Of a DNA stretch of 32,016 nucleotides, positions 21,401 to 32,016 are shown piece after piece. The translations under genes and the position numbers were made by a program. The notes under the pieces were generated by a model. That model saw nothing but the letters and a program-made list of their open reading frames with translations. It was not told where the DNA came from and did no database searches. Numbering within the stretch: the stretch's first letter is position 1; each line of letters begins with the position of its first letter. Source of the stretch: Ministeria vibrans ATCC 50519 (lineage: Eukaryota > Opisthokonta > Filasterea); assembly GCA_943704425.1 (NCBI GenBank), contig CALSCP010000012.1, positions 7,170 to 39,185 of the forward strand, read 5' to 3'.

Positions 21401-24262
21401 GACGAGACGCGCCTGAAACGACTTGACGCTGACTCGGCGAACTTGGCCAAGACGCTGCGTGACGTGGTCAATAACGTGCGTCAGGTGGCGCCCGGCCAAG
21501 AAGAGTGCCAGCGTGCCATGGATCTGGTGAGTATCTCACAGCATTTGCTGGACAAGGCGAATCTGTCGGCGACGCTGGGCGAGTTGGAGCCACGCGACGA
21601 GTCGACGCTCAAGGGCTTTCAGAGCCACCTGTTGCAGAATACGCAGGGCGTTGCCGAGCTGATTATGCCGTTGGCGTCGGCTGCGCGTGGCGATCCACTC
21701 AAGCTTGGCAAGAACGTGTCGGGCCTGTCCAACTACCTGCCAAACTTGGTGAACGCGGCAATTGGCGTGGCCTCGCACTACACCGATCCCGACGAGCAGG
21801 TGGCGGTGCTTGACCGTGTGCGCACGGTGGTTGAGTCGGCGGAGAATCTTATTGAGTCGTGCCGCGACGCGGGCGGTAGCACCAAGGCGAGCGAGGCGCA
21901 CACCATTGTCGATGGGTGTGCGCACGAGATTCGCGACGCGTGCAACGACCTTATTCACACGCTGGAGAGTGCTGCCGGCAACGCCTCCATTATGGAGCGT
22001 GTGGTGGATCAGTTGCAGACGCTGCAGACGCGTGTGAACGAGGCACCCACACAGGTGAACAAGTCGGTCGACGAGTACAAGCGAGTGATTCAGGACAGCG
22101 CACGCAACCTGGCCAAGACGGCGGCGCGTGCCATTGCCTTTTCGACGACCAATCCGGGCGAGCTGGTGCGTCTTGGGCGCGATTTGGTGGACGATTATGC
22201 GATTGTGGTGGAGGGCATGCAGGGACTGGAGGCGACCACGTCGAACGAGGAGCAGCAGATGAGCGTGCATCAGGCAGTGTTGGGTCTGGGACCGACGTTG
22301 ATTGCGCTTGCGGGCTCGTGTGCGGGCGTCGACGAGATTCGCAACGATGTGTCGCGTCAGAAGCAGCTCAGCGAAGATGCGCGTCTGGTCAACGATCGCG
22401 TCGCCAAGGTGTTGCAGGCGGTGCGGGCGGGCGGACGCGGTCTGGTTGCGTGCGACACGGCTGCTAACATTATTGGACAGGTGTCGCGTGACCTCGAGAC
22501 GACGGCGATGTTTGCGTCGGCAGGCACGCTGTCGGCCAACGACAAGGGCTCAGGCGATCACGCGATGCTGATGCGAAGCAAGGAGGATTTGCTACGCGCG
22601 TGCAAGGCATTGATGGAGGGCGTGAAGAACATGGTGAGCGGTGCGACGAGCTCGCAAGAGCAGCTAAGCGAGTATGCGCAGTCAACGGCACAGACGGGGG
22701 TGACGATGGCCAAGGCGGCCAAGGATATGGCAACAGGCATGGCGACGGACGATCGTCAGGCACAAGAGATGATACTGCACGCTGTGACGGCCGTGACCGC
22801 AACGCTGGCAGATCTGTTCTCGGCAACCAAGAGCGCAAGTGGGAAGCCGCTGAGCGACCCGGCAATGGAGTCGCTCAAGGACACAAGCAAGACGATGGTG
22901 GAGCGCATTAGCAATGTGCTCAAGGTTGTGAAGAGTGTCGACGAGCAAGGGCAGCGGGCATTCCGTGCTCTTGAGGGTGCCATGGAGAGCATTGCAACAG
23001 AGATTGCAACGTTGGCGACGCTGGAGCCACCAAAGCGTCAGACGTCGCCCGAGGATGTGATTCAGGCGACCAAGGCACTGGCGCACGCGACGGTGCGCTG
23101 TGTGGCGGCGGTGGGCAAGGCGAAGACAAAGGAGATTGTGGACGGGTGCCAGGATGTGCGTCGTGCGATGGTTGAGTTGGTGCAGGTGAGCAAGGGAGCG
23201 TGCACCGACGTGGACTTTGAGCTACAGAGTGGTCTGTACTCGACAGTGCGCAATGCGGCGCGCGATACACACTCGTTGCTGGGCGCGGTGTTTTTGGCGC
23301 TTGAAGAAGAGAACCCGGCGGCGCGCAGCGAGTGTCTGAGCCAACTGAACCAGAGCAGTTCGGTGGTGGCAGGCACGGTGAAGACGGTGATTGAGGCGGC
23401 GCGCGAGCTCAAGGGCGACGATTGGGTGGATCCCAACGACGAGACGGCGGTCGCGGAGAACGAGCTGCTGTCGGCGGCGGGTGCAATTGAGGCGGCGGCG
23501 CGCAAACTGGCCGAGCTGAAGCCACGCGAGTCGGCGCGCGCCGTGGACGAAGATCTGGGCTTTGAAGAGCAGATTGTTGAAGCGGCCACGGCGATTGCGC
23601 AGGCAACGTCGGCACTGGTCAAGGCGGCGAACCAGGCGCAGAAGGAGATGAACTCGTCGGGCGGGACGTTTAGCAAGAAGAAGTTGACGCGTGCCAACTC
23701 GACGTGGTCGGACGGTGTCGCGTCCGCCTCTCGTGTGGTTGCCACGGCGACGCACAATCTGGTGGAGCAGGCGAATATGTGTGTGACAGGCGAAGGGTCG
23801 CAAGATTCGCTTGTGGCGGCGGCGAAGCAGGTTGCAAGCACGACAGCGCAGCTGGCAGTGGCGTGCCGTGTCAACTCGGACATGAAGAGCAAGACGCAGC
23901 AGCGACTCAACCAGGCGGCGCAGATTGTCAAGAAAGCGACAGATGCGCTGGTCAAGGCCGCCGAGGAGGCGTCTGTCTTTGAGTCGACCGAGAGTGCCTT
24001 TAAGGTGAGACTTTTGGAGAGAAAGAGAGAGAGAGGAAAATGGGCTAAGACTCATTTCTCCGTTTTGTTTAGGTTGATGAGCGATTTGTGGGCTCGATTG
24101 CACAGGAGATGAATATTCAGGAGGAGATTCTGCGCAAAGAGCGTGAGTTGGAAGGGGCACGACGTAAGATCCAATGGGAGGGCGATAACAATGTGATTCT
24201 CATGTGTTTGATATATCATAGGCAAACTGGAGCAGTTGCGGAAGGCAAAGTATCAGGAATAG
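15413..24262 (+). CDS. Talin (animal-type, no villin headpiece)
   Basis: Exons 15413-15481, 15548-15712, 16212-16280, 16442-16882, 16982-19456, 19604-24004, 24073-24163 and 24222-24262; 2583 aa, close to the roughly 2540 of animal talins. The atypical FERM head is complete: F0 (1-85), F1 (86-200), F2 (about 205-310; DPVQLNLLYVQSRD, LNGSHP) and F3/PTB (about 311-408) with RRWAASP (Trp at 364, equivalent to the integrin-tail-binding Trp of animal talins) and SVQTTEGE. A Pro/Gly/Ser linker (410-490) precedes the all-helical rod of Ala-rich bundles. The I/LWEQ actin-binding module is near the C-terminus (SALVKAANQAQKE, STWSDGVASASRVVATATHNL). The last two exons encode the dimerisation helix (FVGSIAQEM, LRKERELEGARRKLEQL). 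It links integrin-type receptors to actin. No headpiece follows. Confidence 0.97.
15713..16211 (+). other. Talin intron 2
   Basis: 499 bp, with T-rich and CTCTCCTCTCGC-type low-complexity sequence at about 16040-16085. No gene is seen inside. It splits the F0 domain between LSSG and DMIEY. Confidence 0.7.
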
Positions 24263-24280
24263 TCAGCGAGACAGACAGAG

Positions 24281-24355
<75 letters not shown>

Positions 24356-24674
24356 GTGAGAGATATATTGCGAGAGAGAAGGAGAGTGAGAGTGAGAACG
24401 AGAGAGAGAGACAGACAGACAGACAGATAGAGAAAGAGAGAGAATACATTTATCACTTTGCATATGTTTATCACCAAACTCGAGGTCCTTCCATTGAGCA
24501 CTATCTCTTTGGAGGGAGGAATCAAAACCTATTTTGAAAATATCATTTTGTGGATGACAATTTATATAAGTACCGGCATCGAAATGAGGATTATTTTGAC
24601 GATTTGTTTCAATTTGTATTTTTTTTTCAACAGTGACGCGAGAAGAAGACAAAACGCACCACCAAAACATATGA
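24263..24674. repeat. Convergent spacer with (GA)n block, talin / HACD
   Basis: 412 bp between two stop codons. About 24284-24440 is (GA)n with GTGA, GACA and GATA variants; a degenerate TTTATCACTTTG follows at about 24449-24460. The rest (24460-24674) is AT-rich and presumably contains both 3' UTRs. No further gene is seen. Confidence 0.8.
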
Positions 24675-25907
<1,233 letters not shown>

Positions 25908-26061
25908 CTTGAAGCGTGGGTGCAAATGCCAATCGAAAAGAATGATCAAAATTCAAAAGAATATAGATATAAGGGGCGACAAAATCCGAGATCAAATATC
26001 AATTCATAGTTCAGTCATCTCTCATCAACATATTTTCTCCCCCTTTGTTAATCTATCTGAT
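25908..26061. promoter_or_regulatory. Divergent 154-bp spacer, HACD / DDX21-like helicase
   Basis: Only 154 bp separate the two start codons, so both genes probably share promoter sequence. It is AT-rich with TGATCA at 25943-25948. No known core element was recognised with confidence. Confidence 0.4.
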
Positions 26062-26739
26062 ATGAGCATCGACGTGGTTATGAGTGACTCTACGGCATCA
26101 ACGACGGGAAGCGGCAAGGAAAAGAAATCGCGAAAGCGACTGCGCAGCTCAGACCTGACGGATTCGGCGACGGCGAGTCCGTCACTCTCGGCAGACGAGT
26201 CGAGTGAGACGCGTGAGTCACGCAAGGAAGAGCGCGCGGCCAAGAAACTCAAAAAGTCGCGGAAATCAGGCGACCTCGTGGAGACGACCGGGACTGCAGC
26301 CACGCTACAGGACACGCCGGCGACGGACGCGTCCCCTTCCAAGGTACATCGGATCGCGCCTGTGCACTTGAGTGTTTGTCGGTGCGCCTGAACACATCCG
26401 CTGCCTGCATGAGGCGGCGTGGCGAGTTACTCAACTCTGCGTGAAAAAAAAAAAGAAAACGTGAAAAAAAAGGCAAATCGTGTTGTGTGCTAACGGTCGT
26501 TGTTGCTGTGATTAGGATGCCAAGAAGGACAAGAAAGAGAAGAAGGACAAGAAGGACAAGAAAGAGAAGAAAGAGAAGAAGGACAAGAAGGTAAAGTCAT
26601 ACGACATAATATTTTTGTGCTGATCCCACTTTCTATCACTTTGTGTCTCTCACTTTGTCTTTATCACCTTGTCGCTCTCTACCACCTTGCCTCTCTCTAT
26701 CTCTTTGTCTCTATCACTCTATCACTTTGTTTCTTTCCC

Positions 26740-26831
<92 letters not shown>

Positions 26832-28728
26832 ATAGTCGGACTCTGGAAGTGAGAGTGGCGTTGATGAGACGCTTGCTTTTAACAAATTCCCTATCAGCTC
26901 GGGCACAGTGGCACGTCTTGAGGCGCGCGGCATTTCTGCACTCTTCCCGATTCAAGCAAAGACCTTTGACGCCATTTTCGCCGGCAAAGATGTCATTGGC
27001 CAGGCGCGCACTGGTTCTGGCAAGACACTTGCCTTCGCATTGCCTGTCATCGAGAAGCTTCTCTCCAACAAGCAGGTATTTATTTTATAGAGCGAGAGTG
27101 GGAGGGGTGACTTCGAATGGCACTCAACACTGGATTTTTTCTTCTCCTCTCTCACTTAGCGATCACAAGCTCGGGGACGAGGACCGTCGGTGATTGTGAT
27201 GGCACCGACGCGCGAACTGGCGAAGCAAGTTGGGGGCGAGTTCGAGCAGTCTGCGGGCAAGGAGCTCGAGACATTCTGCATCTACGGCGGCGTCATGTAT
27301 GAGCCGCAGGAGAACGCAATGCGACGCGGAGTGGACGTGCTTGTGGGCACACCGGGCCGCATTGTGGACCACATGAACCGTGGCAACCTCAAAGTGGACA
27401 ACGTGAAGTACTTTGTGTTGGACGAGGCGGACCGCATGCTCGAGACGGGCTTCCAGGAGCAAATGGACGAGGTGCTTGCGGCGCTGCCGCAGGGCGACCA
27501 GAAGCCGCAGATTCTGCTGTTCTCGGCGACGATGCCGTCGTGGGTGACGTCGGTGGCGACCAAGCGCATGAACAAGGACAAGGTGACGGTGACCATGGTG
27601 GGTCAGAATGAACAGCGCACTAGTACCACCATCCGCAACCTGGCAATCATGTGCCCGTATCAGGAGCGCGCGTCTGCGCTCGGTGACATTGTGCGCGCCC
27701 ATGCAGGTCAGCACGGACGCACCATGGTGTTCGCGTCGACAAAGCGCGAGGCGAACGAGCTTGTGATGAGTGCCGAGGGGGGTCTGGATGCACAGGTGTT
27801 GCACGGCGACATCCAGCAGAAGCAGCGCGAGATTACTCTCCAGGGCTTCCGCGACGGCACCTTCCGTGTGCTGGTGGCGACCGACGTGGCGGCACGTGGA
27901 CTCGACATTCCCGAGGTGGACCTGGTCGTGCAAACGGAGCCTCCGGTCGACGTGGAGAACTACATTCACCGAGCGGGGCGCACGGGGCGCGCGGGCAAGG
28001 CCGGCGTGTGCGTGCTCTTCTTCAAGCCGCAGCAGGAGTACATGCTCAACCTCATTGAGCGTCGTGCCCGCTGCAAGTTTGCCCGCATTGGCCCGCCCCA
28101 GCCGGCCGATCTCATTGAGGCGGCGTCGCGCGACGCCTCCAAGTCGCTCGACAGTGTGCCTGCGTCCATGATGGCGCTGTTCCGGCCCGTTGCCGAGCGC
28201 ACGATTGACGAGCGCGGAGCTGTCGATGCGCTTGCGGCGGCCATGGCGCACATTAGCGGCGCCAGCAACATTGCAGAACGGTCGTTGCTGTCGGCGCAAC
28301 GTGGCTACAGCTCATACCAGATTGAGGTGACCGAGCCCATCCGCTCGGCGACATATGTCTGGCGGGTGCTGGAGAACCGCGTCTCGATGGAGGTTAAGGA
28401 ATCGATTCGGGGCATGCGCATGCTCGCGAACTACAAGGGGTGTGCCTTTGACGTGCCCCAGGCGAACAAGGCGACACTCGAGGCAGCCTTTACCGACGCC
28501 AAGAACGCAGTGCTCACGCAGCTGACGGAACTGCCTGAGCTGGCGGTGGCCGGCGGTGGTGCAGGTGGAGGTGGTGGCGGTGGCGGCGGCGGGTTCGGTC
28601 GCCAGGGGTACGGCGGGGGAGGCCGCACGGGCCAGGGGAGCTACGGCAAGAGCGGTGGCGGTGGTGGTGGTGGTGGAGGCGGATTTGGGGGTGGACGACC
28701 GCAGAGGGGGTTCCGAGGCGGACGATGA
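26062..28728 (+). CDS. DEAD-box RNA helicase, DDX21/nucleolar RNA helicase 2-like, with GUCT domain
   Basis: Exons 26062-26343, 26516-26590, 26836-27075 and 27160-28728; 721 aa. The N-terminus is Ser/Lys-rich; exon 2 is entirely a KKDKKEKK repeat (residues 95-119). Helicase motifs in order: Q-motif region (FPIQ), ARTGSGKT (Walker A), [23 protein letters not shown] (the DEAD box proper), [29 protein letters not shown] and [10 protein letters not shown]. After the RecA pair comes a GUCT-like domain (about 585-660, containing [17 protein letters not shown]), which is diagnostic for DDX21/DDX50. The tail (662-721) is Gly-rich ending FRGGR, an RNA-binding RGG-type end. Expected role: nucleolar rRNA processing and Pol I/II transcription support. 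The upstream frame is open but overlaps the HACD promoter, so 26062 is preferred as start. Confidence 0.94.
26630..26830. repeat. (CT)n intron repeat with degenerate CTATCACTTTGT units (helicase intron 2)
   Basis: About 26630-26738 is a degenerate series of CTATCACTTTGT, CTATCTCTTTGT and TTATCACCTTGT units. It is followed by pure (CT)n at 26743-26826, ending in the TCTATAG acceptor. Same sequence family as the repeats at 54-113, 798-885 and 24911-24990. Confidence 0.88.
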
Positions 28729-28880
28729 GGACATCTCTGTGTGTGCCGTGTGTGTGTGTTGTGTGTGTGTGGCGTGAGATGTTGATCATCGAGAAGTATC
28801 TGAATGTAATCGCAACGAACAAGAAAGAGCCGTTTTTTTATAATTTGAATAGATAAGAATACAATGCAAGTACAAAGTGG

Positions 28881-29324
28881 TTAAGTCTCCTTGGGCTGCG
28901 AGGAGAACCAAGGAACAAGGGCGGAGGTGTGCTGGGCATATCGCTGGTACTCTAAGGGCCTGCGCTGCATCATTCGTCGCTCAAGCAGAGGGACGGAAAC
29001 GAAGACGAACAGGGCGGAGATGGCCAGAGGGCCCAAGACGGACGGAAGGGCCAGCGGGGCATCGCTGGCAAGGGCAAACACAAAGACACCCCACCAAAAG
29101 AGCACTTCGCCAAAGTAGTTGGGGTGGCGAGAGTAGCGCCACAGTTGGTCTTGGAGGACCGCTGGATGAGGTTGTGATAGCGAGGGAGAAAGGTAAAGAG
29201 ATGAGAAAAGAATGGAGATTACGTCTTGATGATTGTGGTACCTCCTCTTCGGACTACAAATAATAGGTGATGAGAAACGGAGAGAAAAAAGAGGAGGGAG
29301 AAAGAATCAAAGTGATTGAGATAG

Positions 29325-29420
<96 letters not shown>

Positions 29421-30414
29421 TAGAGGAGGATGAGCATGGTCGTGCAAGGGTATTTACTTTTGTAGACTAGATACCTTTGCCTTTGCGCGAGAATCTTCTG
29501 AGCCGTGCGTCGGCAAGACCTTGGATGGTGGTGGCCGAGAGGCACACGAGAGTGGCGAGTGCATCGACCCAGTTTAGCTCGGTTGCGTGCCGGGAGGGTG
29601 TCAGGATGGCCAAGTAGGCAGGTGCGAGACCCATGAAGACGAGGAGGGTAGGAAAGAGATGAACGCCGAAGAGGGAGATCTTTGAAAGGAGATAGAAGAG
29701 GTTACAAAGGCATACTGTAGCCTACTTTTTCTCTATCATCCTATCGCTTTGTTTCTTTCTTCTTCCTCCTCCTCCTCTCTATCACTTCGTTCTCTCCCTC
29801 TCTATCACGGTGTTCTCTCTGTCTCTATCACTTTGTTCTCTCTTTGTTCTCTCTCTATCACTTTGTTCTCTTCCTCCTTTCTCTCTCTCTGCCTTACAAG
29901 CCAGTAGAGGTCGTGCCATTCCTCGCGTAGATCCACATAGCGCCAATCCTCGTGCCCTACTCCTCGCCAGCGACGCATAAAGTTGACGGTGAGTCGAACT
30001 CCCCACACACTGATGACGCAGACAATCAGAATCGCTCGCATGGAGAGCACTGGCTGCAAGTAGGTCCACCAGGCAGCAACAATGATGGGAGCGACGGACC
30101 AATAGGGATCGTACATCTGAGGGAGAGAGAGAGAAAGAGAGAGGAGAAAGAAGGACGGACGAACATTCATGTTCATGAGACGATGGACACTCGCGCTCGT
30201 TGCTTGGCGTGTTCATGCGGTCGCCTACCGATGAATTGTTGTAGTAGACTGAGTAGGAGAAGACGGCAATGGTGGCGGCCATGTCGGCAAGGAGTGAGCT
30301 TGTGAAGGGCGACAGCGCCAGAGTGATGCCCACGCCGCCGACAAGCACTCCCACCAGCGTGCCGACCACATACGTGTACACCATGGCCCACTGGTCCGAT
30401 CGGGAGGCCATCAT
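28881..30414 (-). CDS. DUF1295 / steroid 5-alpha-reductase-like membrane protein B
   Basis: Transcribed right to left: exons 30414-30229, 30116-29898, 29679-29475 and 29161-28881; 296 aa. A DUF1295 protein with about six or seven hydrophobic helices. Family motifs: YNNSSMYDPYWSVAP (residues 57-71), RLTVNFMRRWRGVGHEDWRY, DLYWLISLFGVHLFP, and the NADPH-binding QLWRYSRHPNYFGE (from residue 209), ending EYQRYAQHTSALVPWFS. It matches the best-known DUF1295 architecture more closely than paralogue A. It is likely an ER-membrane oxidoreductase or lipid-modifying enzyme; the substrate is not known. A second ATG at 30411 could also be used. Its stop lies 152 bp from that of the helicase (convergent). 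Two of its three introns hold the dispersed repeat, in opposite orientations. Confidence 0.9.
29296..29418. repeat. (GATA)n-(GA)n intron repeat (DUF1295 B)
   Basis: GGGAGAAAGAATCAAAGTGATTGAGA, a variant of the dispersed unit, runs into about six GATA units and then about 73 bp of (GA)n, within the 313-bp intron 29162-29474. Confidence 0.88.
29735..29890. repeat. Array of CTATCACTTTGTTCTCTC units (DUF1295 B intron)
   Basis: Within intron 29680-29897 there are at least five copies of CTATCACTTTGTTCTCT or close variants (TATCGCTTTGTTTCTT, TATCACTTCGTTCTCT, TATCACGGTGTTCTCT). It is the most unit-rich, least CT-expanded copy of the repeat in the window. On the mRNA strand it reads GA-rich, opposite to the repeat in the neighbouring intron. 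Confidence 0.85.
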
Positions 30415-30707
30415 GATGAATAAAATATGTGTGTGACTGTGTGTGTGTTGAAAATCTTTCTACAAGTACTCTTTTACTGTGAAACTGAAGAGAAGAATTG
30501 AAAAAAGGTAGATGTAGCAAGATCTGAATTCTGTAAGAAGAGTAATACACTGCTAATGACTGCTTTGAGTGCTTTCACAACAAACTGTAAAAAGAGAGGG
30601 CATCCATATGAAAAAAACGAATGAAAATATTAAATTGTAAAAAAATCTTCTGAGCATTTTTTTTATACACGCCACACACTTTTGGATTGTGAATTGGATG
30701 AGAGAGC
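30415..30707. other. Spacer between DUF1295 B start and SERBP1-like stop
   Basis: 293 bp, AT-rich, with several A-runs. It should contain the 3' UTR of the SERBP1-like gene transcript's neighbour region and the promoter of DUF1295 B, since both genes run leftwards. No gene or clear motif is seen. Confidence 0.5.
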
Positions 30708-31585
30708 TCACTTGGCGCCGAGGCCAGGGAAATCCTTCTGGTCGTTGATCTTGGGCACGGCCGACGAGTCGCCACGGGCACCACGGGCACCACCACCACC
30801 ACCGCCAGCGGCACTGCCGCCACGGCCACCGCCACGGCCGCCACGCGACGCACCACTGCCGCCACGCGCACCCCCGCGGCCGCCGCTGGAGCCTTCGCGT
30901 GGTCCCCGACGTTCCTCGCGCTCAGGGTCCGCCATGCGGAAGTTGAGCAGCGACTTGTCCAGCTGCTGCTTCTTGTGCGCGGCCTGCTGCTTCTTCTTCT
31001 GCGACGAAGCCACGGCCGTCGCCTTGTCCTCCGACATGAGGGCCATGCCCAAGTAGCCTTCAGGCTCCTCCTTGACGTACTGCACGCCCACCCACTTCTT
31101 GTTGTCACCCTCGCCGGCCTTGCGGGGCGCCGGCAGGTCACGCTTGGGAGCGTTCTCCGCCTTACGCTTGCGGTACTCGGCAAGCGTAATCTCCTTGGAC
31201 TCCTCGACGGCCGGCTCGGCAGCCTCGGTCTCGGTAGCCTCGGTCGCGTCGGCAGTCCCGGCGTCCGTCTCGTCCGCAGACGCAGACGCTCCGGCCTCGG
31301 CCGTCACAGCAGCAGCAGCATCCGATTCGCTGCCCCAGTTAAACTTGCCAGCGCCTTCACGCTTCTCCTCGGAGCGCACGCTCGACTTGACACGTCGCGA
31401 GTGACGGTCAAGATCGTCGCGCGGAGGACGGCCCTCGCCGCGCGCACCTCCTCGGGCTCCACGGCTGCCGCCACGGCCACCACGTCGGTCGTCGTGGCTG
31501 CCGTCATTGCCTTCAAAGTCACGAGTGCGCGGCGCACGCGAGTCGCCACCGTTGCGAGCACCTCCACGCGAGGCACCACCACGAC
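30708..31585 (-). CDS. SERBP1/HABP4/Stm1-like RNA- and ribosome-binding protein, 5' exon not found
   Basis: One long exon read right to left from a TTTATCAG acceptor: 291 codons plus a split codon. The start is Arg/Gly-rich (GRGGASRGGARN, RRGGRGGSRGARGG). The family core follows: DDLDRHSRR...VRSEEKREGAGKFNWGS, then an Ala/Glu-rich acidic stretch and ITLAEYRKRKAENAP. Next are KKWVGVQYVKEEPEGYL, a Lys/Gln-rich helix, a second RGG region and the conserved tail PKINDQKDFPGLG. Proteins of this family (SERBP1, HABP4, yeast Stm1) bind mRNA and clamp idle ribosomes. The upstream 431 bp to the window end contain A- and CA-rich sequence but no convincing first exon, so the start is probably outside the window. 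Confidence 0.88.
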
Positions 31586-31596
31586 CTGATAAACGA

Positions 31597-31628
<32 letters not shown>

Positions 31629-32016
31629 GAACAGACAGAGAGAAACAATATTGAGTATGGAAAAAAAAAGAGCATAGGAACAGTTATGAAAAAAACGACA
31701 GACCATCCACTGTGATGATTGGGCAATAGGAGTAGTCCCAGTGGTACGCAAGGGAACAAAAGGCCCCGATCAGCGTTGGATGGGGCGTTGGCGCGAGAGA
31801 ACAAGAACACACACACTCACAAAAAAAAAAAGGAAAACAAAAAAGACACACGCGAGGAAGACAGTGGCGGATTATGGAGGGGCAGGGCGGGGCAGAGACC
31901 AGGGTAAAGGCCTGCGTACGACAAAACAGGTGTTGAACAGAGCACGGCCGGCGCCGGGCAGCGGCCGTGGGGGCGAGGAGAGGGTGATGAAGCACGGAAA
32001 AAAAAAAAAGCAGAAC
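31586..32016 (-). other. Upstream/intron sequence of the SERBP1-like gene
   Basis: 431 bp with several A(10-20) and (CA)n runs (for example 31597-31628 and 31807-31831). A GC-rich patch GGCCGGCGCCGGGCAGCGGCC lies at about 31946-31966. No coding exon with a Met and good donor was identified; it is probably an intron, perhaps with a non-coding first exon. Confidence 0.5.

Noticed and set aside
17336-24160. Long antisense open frames opposite talin (for example 23062-23955 and 23222-24160, minus strand)
   Set aside because: They mirror the GC-rich codon bias of the talin exons, encode no recognisable domains and lack start or splice context.
24263-24537. Extension of talin past 24262 into an Arg-Glu repeat
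   Set aside because: It requires retaining the intron 24164-24221. Splicing restores the conserved RRKLEQLRKAKYQ end and a TAG stop at 24260-24262.
27163-28299. Antisense frame of 378 codons opposite the helicase
   Set aside because: A shadow of the GC-rich helicase exon: Arg/His/Leu-rich, with no domain.

Overview
The window is nuclear DNA from a eukaryote with many short spliceosomal introns (about 50-575 bp, GT...AG, often ending in a pyrimidine-rich stretch). Exons are GC-rich; introns and spacers are AT-rich or low-complexity. Gene content points to a unicellular relative of animals or a close amorphean lineage. It includes a full-length animal-type talin (FERM head, rod, C-terminal dimerisation helix, no villin headpiece), a cation-dependent mannose-6-phosphate-receptor-like protein and a MAPKBP1/WDR62-like protein. 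I cannot name the species. All splice joins below were read by eye from GT/AG sites, frame continuity and family similarity.

Layout. 1-745: 3' part of a CAMK-type protein kinase (+), running into a (CT)n block. 1029-1904: MRH-domain receptor (+) lacking its first exon. 2021-4472: SLC37-type sugar-phosphate transporter (+). 4569-7816: MAPKBP1/WDR62-like WD40 protein (-). 8473-9910: B-type cyclin with two destruction boxes (+), head-to-head with the WD40 gene. 10210-12639: intronless, poly-Q, uncharacterised protein (+). 13139-14330: DUF1295/steroid-reductase-like membrane protein A (+). 14349-14351: NNN assembly gap. 14449-15231: start of an NAD-dependent epimerase-like gene (-), cut by the gap. 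15413-24262: talin (+). 24675-25907: 3-hydroxyacyl-CoA dehydratase (-). 26062-28728: DDX21-like DEAD-box helicase (+). 28881-30414: DUF1295 protein B (-). 30708-31585: main exon of a SERBP1/HABP4/Stm1-like RNA-binding protein (-), 5' exon not found.

Genes are tightly packed. Convergent pairs end 97-412 bp apart and divergent pairs start 154-656 bp apart. Functional themes are adhesion (talin), mitosis (cyclin B and the WDR62-like gene sharing an upstream region), lipid/fatty-acid metabolism (HACD and two DUF1295 proteins), lysosomal sorting/transport (MRH receptor, SLC37) and RNA/ribosome biology (DDX21-like, SERBP1-like).

The most unusual non-coding feature is a recurring composite repeat: a CTATCACTTTGTTTCT-like unit embedded in long (CT)n/(GA)n runs. 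It appears in at least five introns of four genes, plus the kinase/receptor spacer, in both orientations relative to transcription. Two places look like assembly problems: the (CT)n junction at about 745-1028 and the NNN join at 14349.
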